Below are positions 22,743 through 30,174 of a stretch of 64,000 nucleotides of DNA, one piece after another; positions within the stretch are counted from its first letter, which is position 1, and each line of letters begins with the position of its first letter. The stretch spans positions 1 to 64,000 of the forward strand of contig NZ_JABGCL010000011.1 in assembly GCF_019800005.1 (NCBI RefSeq), given 5' to 3'. The notes under the pieces are model-generated. The model saw only the letters and a list, made by a program, of their open reading frames with translations, ran no database searches and was not told the origin of the DNA. The translations under genes were made by a program, and so were the position numbers. Source of the DNA: Geminicoccus harenae (GTDB lineage Bacteria > Pseudomonadota > Alphaproteobacteria > Geminicoccales > Geminicoccaceae).

Positions 22743-22770
22743 TCGCGATCGAGGCCGGCCTGGATCGCGA
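22743..22770. promoter_or_regulatory. 28-nt palindrome in divergent hydrolase/AraC promoter region
   Basis: TCGCGATC at 22743-22750 and GATCGCGA at 22763-22770 flank a central AGGCCGGCCT palindrome; only one symmetric position pair breaks the 28-base symmetry. It sits in the 207 bases between two divergent genes, 79 bases upstream of the hydrolase start, where an operator for the adjacent regulator would be expected. A stem-loop in RNA is the alternative. Confidence 0.4.
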
Positions 22771-22871
22771 TCCGGCTCTCCGAAGGCCGCGGAAAGACGC
22801 GGGACCGTCGCGGCGGGAGCATCCGGCCTCTATACAGGGTCACCCCGTAGAACCCCGTCGGCGGGCTGCCC

Positions 22872-23912
22872 TTGATCTTCGTGCCGCTTCCATGGGTGGT
22901 CGCCCTGCTCCTCGCGATCCTGCTCGGGCGCATGGCTACGCGCGGTGACGATCGTCCGGCCGACCGGCGCTTCGTGGCGCTCATCGCGGTCTATGCGATT
23001 CTGTCAGTCATCATCGGCCTGCGCTGGGGCTACGGGATCGAAGCCATCCTGCCCCTGCAATCGGTCCTGGCCGCCCTGTTGCCGCCGCTCGCCTGGCTCT
23101 GCTTCGCAGGCCTGACAGCGGCCGGCCGCCAGCGCCGCTGGCCCCATGCGCTGCCGGCCTGCCTCGTGCTCGTGCTGATCGTCCTGTGGCCCGGCCCGAT
23201 CGACGTCGTGATCATCGCGACCTTCCTGGCCTATGGCTCGGCACTCGTCCGGCTGGCCCTGGCCGGCCCGGATGCGCTGCGCCTGGCGCCGCTCGACGAG
23301 GCCCCTCTGGTCCACCGGGCAGTTCAGGTCACGGCGGCGGCCCTCCTCGCCTCCGCCTTCCTCGACCTCGCCATCTGGCTCGACCTCCAGTGGTGGGGCG
23401 GCGGCCATGCTGCCCTCCTGGTAGGACTCGCGAACGTGCCGGTCCTGCTGCTCCTGGGCATCGCCGCCGCGGTGGCCGGGCGCAGGCAGGCGCCCGCCGA
23501 GGAGCCAGCGCCGCCTGCCATGCCGCCCGCGGACAGCAAGGACGTCGAGATCGTCCGGCAGATCGACACGCTCATGCGGACCCGCCGCGTGTTCCGCGAG
23601 CCAGACCTCAACCTCGATCGCCTGGCCCGCAAGGCAGGGATCCCCGCGCGGCGTATCTCGGCGGCCGTCAACCGGCTGCGCAACCGGAACGTCTCGCAAT
23701 ACGTCAACGATCACCGGATCGCCGAAGCCTGCCGTCTCCTCGCCGACACGGACCTGCCGGTCACGGCCATCATGTTGGAGGTCGGCTTCCAGACGAAGTC
23801 GAACTTCAACCGGGAGTTCCGGCGGGTGACGGGGACGAGTCCCATGGCCTGGCGGGCCGACAAGGGAGGCCCGACGCAAGCAGAGGCTTCGGCCAGCGCC
23901 GGCCCGGGCTGA
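22872..23912 (+). CDS. AraC-family regulator with N-terminal membrane domain
   Basis: 346 residues. Six or seven hydrophobic segments fill about 1-205, followed by a short linker and a C-terminal AraC helix-turn-helix domain (about 235-335, with QYVNDHRIAEACRLL and VGFQTKSNFNREFRR, the two HTH halves). This layout is that of membrane-bound AraC regulators that sense an envelope signal. No ATG is available; the TTG at 22872 is the best start but has no clear Shine-Dalgarno, and a GTG nine bases on is possible. TATACA at 22831-22836 could be its -10. It is divergent from the hydrolase gene, its likely target. Confidence 0.85.
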   Translation: MIFVPLPWVVALLLAILLGRMATRGDDRPADRRFVALIAVYAILSVIIGLRWGYGIEAILPLQSVLAALLPPLAWLCFAGLTAAGRQRRWPHALPACLVLVLIVLWPGPIDVVIIATFLAYGSALVRLALAGPDALRLAPLDEAPLVHRAVQVTAAALLASAFLDLAIWLDLQWWGGGHAALLVGLANVPVLLLLGIAAAVAGRRQAPAEEPAPPAMPPADSKDVEIVRQIDTLMRTRRVFREPDLNLDRLARKAGIPARRISAAVNRLRNRNVSQYVNDHRIAEACRLLADTDLPVTAIMLEVGFQTKSNFNREFRRVTGTSPMAWRADKGGPTQAEASASAGPG

Positions 23913-23933
23913 GGCGCCCGGGCCGCCGAGGCG

Positions 23934-24359
23934 TCAGGCGTCGGCCTTGGGCAAGGGCGGCAGGAAGCCGAAGCCGATGCCCTCGTCGTGCAGGCTCTGC
24001 GCCTCCTCGAGCGTGGTCTGGCCGAAGATGTCGCGCTGCTCCTTCTCGCCGTAATGGATGGCGCGCGCTTCCTCGGCGAACCGTTCGCCGACATTCTCGA
24101 AGTTCTTCTCGACATGCTCGTGCGCGGCACGGAGCTGCTGCATGAAGGCCTTCATGCGGGCGCGCTGCTCGGCACGCGCGGCGGCCGCGTTCTCCGAGGT
24201 GCGCACTGCCGGCGCCATGATCGACTTGGCGATCCGGACGTCACCACAGACCGGGCAGGTGAGCACGCCCTTGCCGGCCTGGTCCTCGAAGGCGGCATTA
24301 TCACGGAACCAGCCCTCGAACTCATGGCCGGACTGGCAACGCAGGGTGAACTTGATCAC
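23934..24359 (-). CDS. DUF1178 family protein
   Basis: 141 residues, starting with GTG at 24359 behind AGGAG. The N-terminus has the family pattern: xIKFTLRCxxGHEFEGWF with Cys and His, then a TCPVCG pair, suggesting a small zinc-binding domain; the C-terminal part is charged and helical. DUF1178 proteins have no assigned function. It follows grxC and comF in the same direction; in relatives a carbon-nitrogen hydrolase gene often sits between grxC and this gene and is absent here. Confidence 0.9.
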   Translation of the reverse strand: MIKFTLRCQSGHEFEGWFRDNAAFEDQAGKGVLTCPVCGDVRIAKSIMAPAVRTSENAAAARAEQRARMKAFMQQLRAAHEHVEKNFENVGERFAEEARAIHYGEKEQRDIFGQTTLEEAQSLHDEGIGFGFLPPLPKADA

Positions 24360-24387
24360 GATGCGGCTCCTGGCAGCATGATGGCCG

Positions 24388-24672
24388 CTAGGTGCGGCTG
24401 GCGGCAGCCGGCTCGCCCTGCCCGAGCAGGGCGTCCAGCCGTCCGGCCGCTTCCAGCGCATGCAGGTCGTCGGAGCCGCCGACTCCCTGCCCGTCGATGA
24501 AGATCTGCGGCACGGTCGTGCGACCGCCGGCCCGCTGGACCATCTCGCCGCGCCGGCCCGATTCGGACCAGAGGTCGATCTCCTCGTAGGCGACGCCCTT
24601 CTTGTCGAGCAGCCGCTTGGCTCTGATGCAGTAGGGGCAGATCGGCGTCGTGTAGATCTCGATCCTAGGCAT
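24388..24672 (-). CDS. grxC: Glutaredoxin 3
   Basis: 94-residue dithiol glutaredoxin with the CPYC active site at C12-C15, the TVPQIFIDG cis-proline segment and the GGSDDLHAL glutathione-binding turn. It reduces mixed disulfides at the expense of glutathione in the cytoplasm. The ATG at 24672 gives the standard MPRIEIYTT start. It lies between comF and the DUF1178 gene. Confidence 0.96.
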   Translation of the reverse strand: MPRIEIYTTPICPYCIRAKRLLDKKGVAYEEIDLWSESGRRGEMVQRAGGRTTVPQIFIDGQGVGGSDDLHALEAAGRLDALLGQGEPAAASRT

Positions 24673-24731
24673 GGCTGCAACCGTTCTCCGCAGGTCATTG
24701 CCGGATCGAACGGAGCACTCCGGCCCGGCTG

Positions 24732-25523
24732 TCATTCTCCTGGTGACGATATGGTCATCAAATCGCCGCGCACCACCCTCGCGAGCACCAGGACATCCAC
24801 CTGGGCGGCACCGGCCTCCAGCAGGGCCGAAGTGCAGGCTGCGAGCGTGCTGCCGGTGGTCAGCACATCGTCCACCAGGATCAACCGGCGACCTTCGACA
24901 AGGCTGCGTGCCGGCACGTCGAACACGCCGCCGGCCATATTGCGGGCACGGTCCGCGCCGCTCAGGCTCTGCTGGCTGCGCGTGGCCCGCCGCCGTGCCA
25001 GTGCCTCGTCCATGACCGGCAGGCCGACCTGGCGCGCCACCGCGCGGGCCAGCAGGCTCGACTGGTTGTAGCCGCGCCACAGCATCCGCCAGCGATGGAG
25101 CGGCACCGGCACCAGCCCGTCGCTCTCGCCGAACAGGTCGTGCCCGGCCCTGGCCATCCAGGCGCCGAACGCCCGGACCGCCTGCAGCCGCCCGCGATGC
25201 TTCATCGCCAGGATCATCGGCGCAGTGGCACTGTCGTAGCACAGGGCGGCCCGGGCGCGATCATGCACGGGCGGGCTCACGATGCAGGAGGGGCAGACGA
25301 TGGCGCCGTCCGGAGCGCCTAGCACCGGAGTGGCGCAGCGCTGGCAGGCCGGCTCCGCGATGAAGCGCAGCTTGTGCCAGCAGGGCGGGCACAGGCTGCC
25401 CTGGCGCTCGACCATGTCGCCGCAGGACGGGCAACGGGGCGGCAGCACGGCATCGATCAGCACCTGCCCCATCCCGAGCAGGCTCCCGCGCAGGGACGGC
25501 AGCAGGACGGACGGCTGCAGCAT
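24732..25523 (-). CDS. ComF family phosphoribosyltransferase-like protein
   Basis: 263 residues. An N-terminal double zinc ribbon is formed by CPSC, CPPC, CQRC and CPSC pairs, followed by a type I phosphoribosyltransferase fold with the PRPP loop LILVDDVLTTGST. ComF relatives work in DNA uptake or recombination in competent bacteria; the role here is not known. GGGAAGG lies before the ATG at 25523, which was chosen over upstream in-frame codons. First gene of a comF-grxC-DUF1178 run, divergent from pyk. Confidence 0.92.
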   Translation of the reverse strand: MLQPSVLLPSLRGSLLGMGQVLIDAVLPPRCPSCGDMVERQGSLCPPCWHKLRFIAEPACQRCATPVLGAPDGAIVCPSCIVSPPVHDRARAALCYDSATAPMILAMKHRGRLQAVRAFGAWMARAGHDLFGESDGLVPVPLHRWRMLWRGYNQSSLLARAVARQVGLPVMDEALARRRATRSQQSLSGADRARNMAGGVFDVPARSLVEGRRLILVDDVLTTGSTLAACTSALLEAGAAQVDVLVLARVVRGDLMTISSPGE

Positions 25524-25646
25524 GCGGCACCTTCCCTCAACCCGAAGTTGAGAAAAAGTCGTACCATTTGCTTTCCGGAAACACAATGTCCGGACGGTGA
25601 CACCCGGCCGGTCATGCCGGAACATGCAGTCCCGTCCAGCCGTGAC

Positions 25647-25675
25647 ATGACATCGCAACCGGGCGAAGCTATAGG
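25647..25675 (+). promoter_or_regulatory. Sigma70-type promoter of pyk
   Basis: ATGACA (25647-25652, five of six bases of TTGACA), a 17-base spacer and TATAGG (25670-25675, four of six). Transcription would start near 25682, leaving a leader of about 20 bases. An ATAGG/CCTAT inverted repeat (25671-25687) overlaps the -10. Confidence 0.55.
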
Positions 25676-25702
25676 GGCCGGGCCTATGAACGGGGATTCA
25701 TC

Positions 25703-27118
25703 ATGCGTCGCGAACGCTGCGCCAAGATCGTGGCCACGCTGGGCCCATCCAGCACGACCGAGCAGCGCATCCGCGAGCTGGCCGAGGCCGGCGTGGACGT
25801 GTTCCGCTTCAACTTCAGCCATGGCAGCCACGAGGACCATGCCGAGCGTTTCCGGATCGTCCGGGCAATCGAGAAGGAGCGCCAGCGGCCGATCAGCTGC
25901 CTGATGGACCTGCAGGGGCCCAAGCTCAGGATCGGCACCTTCGCGGACGGCAAGGTTGACCTGGTCGCCGGCCGGCCGTTCCGGCTGGAGCTGAACGGCG
26001 GGCCCGGCGACGTGCAGGCGGTCCAGCTCCCCCATCCCGAGATCTTCAAGGCGATCAAGCCCGGCACCGAGCTCCTGCTCGACGACGGCAAGATCCGGCT
26101 CCGGGTCGAGAAGGTCACCTCCGAGAGCGCCGACACGGTGGTGGTCACCGGCGGGCCCCTGTCGAACCGCAAGGGCGTGAACGTCCCCAACGCGGTCCTG
26201 CCGATCTCGGCGCTGACGCCCAAGGACCTGAACGACCTGTCGTTCGGCATGGACATGGGCTTCGACTGGGTGGCGCTGAGCTTCGTCCAGCGTCCCGACG
26301 ACGTGGCCGAGGCGCGCAAGCTGGTGGTGGGCCGCGCCGCGATCATGGCCAAGATCGAGAAGCCGCAGGCGATCGACCGGCTGGACGAGATCCTGGAACT
26401 GGTCGACGGCATCATGGTCGCGCGCGGCGACCTGGGCGTGGAGATGCCGCCGGAAGTGGTGCCGGGCCTGCAGAAGAAGATCATCCGGGCGTCCCGCGAG
26501 CAGGGCAAGCCGGTGATCGTCGCCACCCAGATGCTGGAAAGCATGATCAAGGCGCCGGCCCCCACAAGGGCCGAGGCCTCGGATGTCGCCACTGCCGTGT
26601 TCGACGGCGCGGATGCCATGATGCTCTCGGCCGAGAGCGCGTCGGGCGACTATCCGGTCGAGGCCGTCCAGATCATGGACCGGATCATCAAGACCGCCGA
26701 GCGCGACCCGCTCTACCGTACCTATCTCGACGCTTACCACGCCCAGGCGCAGCGCACGACGGCGGACGCGATCACCCTGGCCGCCGGCCAGGTCGCCCAC
26801 ACCATGCAGGCGGTGGCGATCGTCACCTACTCGACCAGCGGCGCCACCACACTGCGCGCCGCGCGCGAGCGGCCCGACCGCCCGATCATCGGCCTGATCA
26901 CCCGGATGGGTACCGCGCGCAAGCTGGCGCTCGCCTGGGGTGTCCACCCGATCTTCACCGGCGACGCCCATTCGCTTGACGAGATGGTCGACAAGGCGCG
27001 CCGCTACGCGGTCGAGGCAGGCTTCGCCCAGGCCGGCAACTGCGTGGTGATCACGGCGGGCCTGCCGTTCGGCACGCCGGGCGCCACCAACCTCCTGCGG
27101 ATCGCCTGGGTGACCTGA
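25703..27118 (+). CDS. pyk: Pyruvate kinase
   Basis: 471 residues. Converts PEP and ADP to pyruvate and ATP, the last step of glycolysis. The N-terminal CAKIVATLGPSS, FNFSHG, IMAKIEKPQAID (catalytic Lys and metal Glu), VARGDLGVEM and the signature PTRAEASDVATAVFDGADA are all present, with a complete C-terminal allosteric domain. GGGGATT precedes the ATG. It converges with the GFA-protein gene, ten bases away, without a visible terminator. Confidence 0.98.
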   Translation: MRRERCAKIVATLGPSSTTEQRIRELAEAGVDVFRFNFSHGSHEDHAERFRIVRAIEKERQRPISCLMDLQGPKLRIGTFADGKVDLVAGRPFRLELNGGPGDVQAVQLPHPEIFKAIKPGTELLLDDGKIRLRVEKVTSESADTVVVTGGPLSNRKGVNVPNAVLPISALTPKDLNDLSFGMDMGFDWVALSFVQRPDDVAEARKLVVGRAAIMAKIEKPQAIDRLDEILELVDGIMVARGDLGVEMPPEVVPGLQKKIIRASREQGKPVIVATQMLESMIKAPAPTRAEASDVATAVFDGADAMMLSAESASGDYPVEAVQIMDRIIKTAERDPLYRTYLDAYHAQAQRTTADAITLAAGQVAHTMQAVAIVTYSTSGATTLRAARERPDRPIIGLITRMGTARKLALAWGVHPIFTGDAHSLDEMVDKARRYAVEAGFAQAGNCVVITAGLPFGTPGATNLLRIAWVT

Positions 27119-27128
27119 TCCGCGCCGG

Positions 27129-27566
27129 TCACCTCGGGGGCTCGCCCGGATACTGGCGCGCCCCGTCCGGGATCACCACGCCCGGCAGCTTCTCCGCCGT
27201 CCAGATATGGAAGGCGTCGCCCAGATCGACCGGCCGGTCGAGCGCTCCGCCCTTCACGCTGAAGACGCCCCTGCGCGCCGAGCGATGCCAGAGCCGGCTC
27301 CCGCAGGTGGGACAGAACGCGCAGCGCAACTCGTCGCCGCTCCGCGTGGGCCGGCTCCAGACCGTCGGCTCGCCCTGGAGCAGGCGCACTCCGTCGGCTG
27401 GCATGATCACCGAGATGCCGAAGGCGGAGGCCGACTGCCGGCGGCACTGGGTGCAGTGGCAGACATAGAGCTGCAAGGGCGGCCGCTCGAGCCGGAAGCG
27501 GATGGCGCCGCACTGGCAGCCACCCTCGGCCTGGGCCAGCGAGCCGGTCGTCTGGTCCTGCGTCAT
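27129..27566 (-). CDS. GFA family (glutathione-dependent formaldehyde-activating enzyme-like) protein
   Basis: 145 residues. The zinc ligands of the GFA/CENP-V fold are visible: C17 and C19 (GGCQCG), C36, C38 and C41 (CHCTQC), and the later CPTCGS pair. Family members were named for S-hydroxymethylglutathione synthase, but most have no proven activity, so the function is open. GGGGGAG before the ATG at 27566 fixes the start. It follows the DUF1284 gene by 13 bases. Confidence 0.9.
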   Translation of the reverse strand: MTQDQTTGSLAQAEGGCQCGAIRFRLERPPLQLYVCHCTQCRRQSASAFGISVIMPADGVRLLQGEPTVWSRPTRSGDELRCAFCPTCGSRLWHRSARRGVFSVKGGALDRPVDLGDAFHIWTAEKLPGVVIPDGARQYPGEPPR

Positions 27567-27579
27567 CCCACTCTCCCCC

Positions 27580-28023
27580 TCAGGCGGCTTCGACGTCCTT
27601 CGCCATGTCGAGGCGGATGCCGGCATAGCCGTTCGCCGCGATCCCGGTGCAGAGTTCCGCCCATTCGCATTTGCCACAGGCGGTGCGGATGGTGCCGGCC
27701 GCAAACGCGCGGCGCAGGCGGGCCAGCAGCCGCGGGTCGAGCCTCAGCCGCTCGCCCGGCGCGATCGGCCGGTCGAGCAGGGCCGATACCGCCGCCGCGG
27801 CCCGGCGGTCCCGCTCCAGGACGCCCGGCCGGTGGCAATGCGCGCCTTCCTCGCCCAGCAGGGGCCGGCAGACATCGTCCGGCCCCTCGACGATCAGGAT
27901 CTCCTCACGGTCGCTCAGCCGGCGCGCGATCGCATCGAACCCGGCACAGAAGGCCGGGCTGTAGCCCTTGCCGACATAGGTCAGCATGCACAGGAGGTGA
28001 TGGGCGCGCAGGCGGACGGTCAC
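27580..28023 (-). CDS. DUF1284 family protein coupled to bioY
   Basis: 147 residues from a GTG whose first bases form a GTGA overlap with the bioY stop. The start TVRLRAHHLLCMLTYVGKGYS is the DUF1284 hallmark. At least six cysteines are present, including CGKCEWAELC near the C-terminus and HC in the middle; the family is suspected to bind iron-sulfur clusters. Function unknown. The tight coupling to a biotin transporter subunit is the best clue to its role. Confidence 0.9.
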   Translation of the reverse strand: MTVRLRAHHLLCMLTYVGKGYSPAFCAGFDAIARRLSDREEILIVEGPDDVCRPLLGEEGAHCHRPGVLERDRRAAAAVSALLDRPIAPGERLRLDPRLLARLRRAFAAGTIRTACGKCEWAELCTGIAANGYAGIRLDMAKDVEAA

Positions 28024-28616
28024 TGGTCGACAGCACTCCGCCCGGTGCGGCGCCATGCCACCAGAAGCGCGGCCGCCAGCCCCGCCTTCAGGAACGCTCC
28101 CGGCAGGAACGGCAGGACGCCTGCGTGCAGCGCAGCGTCGACGCCGATCAGGCCGCTGAGCCAGGCAGCGCCCAGCAGCAGGATGACGAAATTGCCCAGC
28201 AGCATCGTGCCGAAGGAGGCGGCGATGCCGCGCCCCGTCCAGCCGCGCTCGGCCAGCCAGCCCACCAGCAGTGCTGCGACCGGGAAGGCGGCGAGATAGC
28301 CCGCGGTCGGGCCCATGAAATGCTGGGGCCCGCCGGCACCGCCGGCCAGGACCGGCAGCCCGACCATCGCCTGGCCCAGCCAGGCGAGCACGGTCAGCGT
28401 GCCGAGCCGCCAGCCATAGGTGGCGCCGACGAGCGTGATGGCGAAGGTCTGCATCGTCATCGGCACCGGCAGCATCGGCACCTCAATCCAGGACGAGGCG
28501 GCGAGGAACAGCGTACCCAGCAGCACGGCCAGGAGCTTCCAGGCGAGCGGGCGGTCGGACAGGCGCAGCGGCACGAACGAGGCGGGCAGGACGGCGGTCT
28601 CGGCAGCAGGGTGCAA
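28020..28616 (-). CDS. bioY: Biotin transporter substrate-binding subunit BioY
   Basis: 198 residues with six hydrophobic segments; VPMTMQTFAITLVGATYGWR is the conserved BioY signature. It is the S-component of an ECF-type biotin importer. No EcfT or EcfA gene is nearby, so it may work alone or with a shared energising module. The start is TTG at 28616 with AGGAG seven bases upstream. It heads a bioY-DUF1284-GFA run. Confidence 0.95.
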   Translation of the reverse strand: MHPAAETAVLPASFVPLRLSDRPLAWKLLAVLLGTLFLAASSWIEVPMLPVPMTMQTFAITLVGATYGWRLGTLTVLAWLGQAMVGLPVLAGGAGGPQHFMGPTAGYLAAFPVAALLVGWLAERGWTGRGIAASFGTMLLGNFVILLLGAAWLSGLIGVDAALHAGVLPFLPGAFLKAGLAAALLVAWRRTGRSAVDQ

Positions 28617-28740
28617 GGCAAGGCTCCTGGCATGCGGTCGGATCGGCCGTGGCAGGCACGGCCCGACGCGAAGCTAGCGCGCGGCCGACCGCGGCTCCAC
28701 CCGGATCAGGCCCACCAGGCTGCCCCGGATCCTGGCAGGG

Positions 28741-29925
28741 TCAGCTTTCGCCGATGCCGAGCGTGCCCATGGCGTGGCGCATGAACAGGCGCTTGAGCGG
28801 CGGCAACCGCTCGACCACCGCCAGGCCGGTCTCGCGCGCCAGCTTCAGCGGGAACAGGTCGTTGCCGAACAGCCGGGTGATCCCGTCGGTGATCGCGACC
28901 ATCGAGATACCGTCCAGTCGCCGTCGCGACGCGTAGGCCGCCAGCGTCCCGGCATCGCCGGGATCGAGCCCGGCGCTCAACCGCTCGGTGACCAGATCGA
29001 CGATCGCATCCACGTCGCGCAGCGCCAGGTTCCAGCCCTGGCCGGCGATCGGATGGATGCCGCGCAGGGCATCGCCCACCAGCGCCACTCGCTCGTCGGT
29101 GGCGCGCTCGGCCATCACCATGCGCAGCGGATAGGAGAAGCGCGGGCCCACCAGTTCCAGCTCGCCCAGCGCATCGCCGAACCGCTCCGCCACCTCGGCC
29201 AGGAACAGGCCATCATTCAGCCCGGCCACCTCCTCGGCCAGCCGCTCCTCCAGCGCCCAGACGATGGAGGAGCGCAGCCCGCGCATCGGCAGCATCGCGA
29301 ACGGCCCGTCCGGGAAGAACCGCTCCACCGCCCGGCCGTGATGGGGCAGGTCGTGGGCGAGCGTGCAGACCAGCGCGCGCTGGTGATAGTCCCACTCCTC
29401 CGTGTCGATGCCGAGCATGGCGCGGGTCCGGCTGAACCGGCCCTCGGTCACGAGCAGCAGCCGGGCGGAAACCGACCGGCCGCCCAGATCCACCGTAATC
29501 CGGGCCGGCGTGCGGTCGAAGGCCTGGATGCGGTGCCCGGCCACGACCTCCACGCTCGGCAGGGCGTCGACCCGCGCGATCAGCGCCTTGCGGAGGTCGC
29601 GGTTCTCGACGATCCAGCCGAACGGCTCCTGGCCCACGTCGAGATGGTCGTAATGGACGTTGGCCGGCGAGTTCTTCTCGCCCACCTCGATATGGAGGAT
29701 CGGCCCGGCATGCTCGGCCATGGCGTCCCAGGCCCCGTAGCGGTCGAGCAGGCGCTTGGAGCCCAGCGCCACCGCCGTCACCCGCCCGTCGAAAGTAGGC
29801 TCGACCAGCCGGTCGATGCGCTCCTGCTCGATCACCAGGACCCGCCCGCCGATCCGGCCGATCCCGGCGGCCACGGCCAGGCCCGTCAGCCCGCCACCGG
29901 CGATCACCACGTCGAACTCCGTCAC
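28741..29925 (-). CDS. UbiH/UbiF/COQ6-family FAD-dependent hydroxylase
   Basis: 394 residues. N-terminal FAD motif DVVIAGGGLTGLA, a DG-type motif in the middle, and C-terminal GDALRGIHPIAGQGWNLALRD, the second FAD signature of ubiquinone ring hydroxylases; the usual AAH before IHP is ALR here. It should hydroxylate a ring position in ubiquinone synthesis; UbiH, UbiF or UbiL cannot be told apart by eye. The GTG at 29925 behind GGAAGGAG was preferred over an upstream ATG whose extension is low complexity. Divergent from the candidate small RNA. Confidence 0.93.
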   Translation of the reverse strand: MTEFDVVIAGGGLTGLAVAAGIGRIGGRVLVIEQERIDRLVEPTFDGRVTAVALGSKRLLDRYGAWDAMAEHAGPILHIEVGEKNSPANVHYDHLDVGQEPFGWIVENRDLRKALIARVDALPSVEVVAGHRIQAFDRTPARITVDLGGRSVSARLLLVTEGRFSRTRAMLGIDTEEWDYHQRALVCTLAHDLPHHGRAVERFFPDGPFAMLPMRGLRSSIVWALEERLAEEVAGLNDGLFLAEVAERFGDALGELELVGPRFSYPLRMVMAERATDERVALVGDALRGIHPIAGQGWNLALRDVDAIVDLVTERLSAGLDPGDAGTLAAYASRRRLDGISMVAITDGITRLFGNDLFPLKLARETGLAVVERLPPLKRLFMRHAMGTLGIGES

Positions 29926-30035
29926 CGCTGCTCCTTCCGCAAGGTCCCCGGCTGTGCCGACAGGATAGGCATCTGGCGAACTTCTCGCCAACCGGCACCG
30001 GCTTCGGCACTGGCCTGCCCCTGTGCCGGCCGCTC

Positions 30036-30051
30036 TGGCACACCCCTTGCT
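30036..30051 (+). promoter_or_regulatory. Sigma54-type -24/-12 promoter
   Basis: TGGCACACCCCTTGCT matches the sigma54 consensus TGGCAC-N5-TTGCW exactly in both blocks; the invariant GG (30037-30038) and GC (30049-30050) are ten bases apart as required. Transcription would start near 30061-30063, at the G-run that opens the structured RNA below. The enhancer-binding activator and its sites are not identified. Confidence 0.6.
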
Positions 30052-30060
30052 AGCAGATGG

Positions 30061-30163
30061 GGGTGACCATCTTCCTTTTGGCCCGAGCGCCACGAACGGC
30101 GGCCACCGAGCCGCCGCTTCGTGGCCATTAAGCCCGGAGGTACGCCTCCGGGCTGTTTTTTTT
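30061..30163 (+). ncRNA. Candidate sigma54-dependent small RNA, about 103 nt
   Basis: From the predicted start the transcript has an unpaired 5' part containing the pyrimidine-rich UCUUCCUUUU, able to pair with purine-rich ribosome-binding sites. A 15-bp hairpin follows (30089-30103 with 30110-30125, one bulged C, six-base loop), then AUUAA and a strong Rho-independent terminator. It runs against both flanking genes, so it is not the leader or tail of either. A frame of 22 codons (GTG 30063, or 24 from an ATG at 30057) ends at the TAA at 30129-30131, so a tiny peptide is the alternative. I do not recognise a known RNA family. Confidence 0.55.
30131..30163 (+). terminator. Strong Rho-independent terminator
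   Basis: AGCCCGGAGG (30131-30140), a TACG tetraloop, the perfect complement (30145-30154), then G and eight Ts. The T-tract shows it serves plus-strand transcription, where no large gene ends; it is the clearest sign of the small RNA. Confidence 0.92.
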
Positions 30164-30174
30164 CCGGCTGTCGG

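Noticed and set aside
20582..25585. Shared 12-mer TGTGTTTCCGGA (20582-20593 plus strand, 25574-25585 minus strand)
   Set aside because: Many 12-base repeats are expected by chance in a 64-kb window; no regulatory link between the sites.
28617..28740. Biotin-regulator (BioR) site upstream of bioY
   Set aside because: No TTATCTATAA-like sequence is present.
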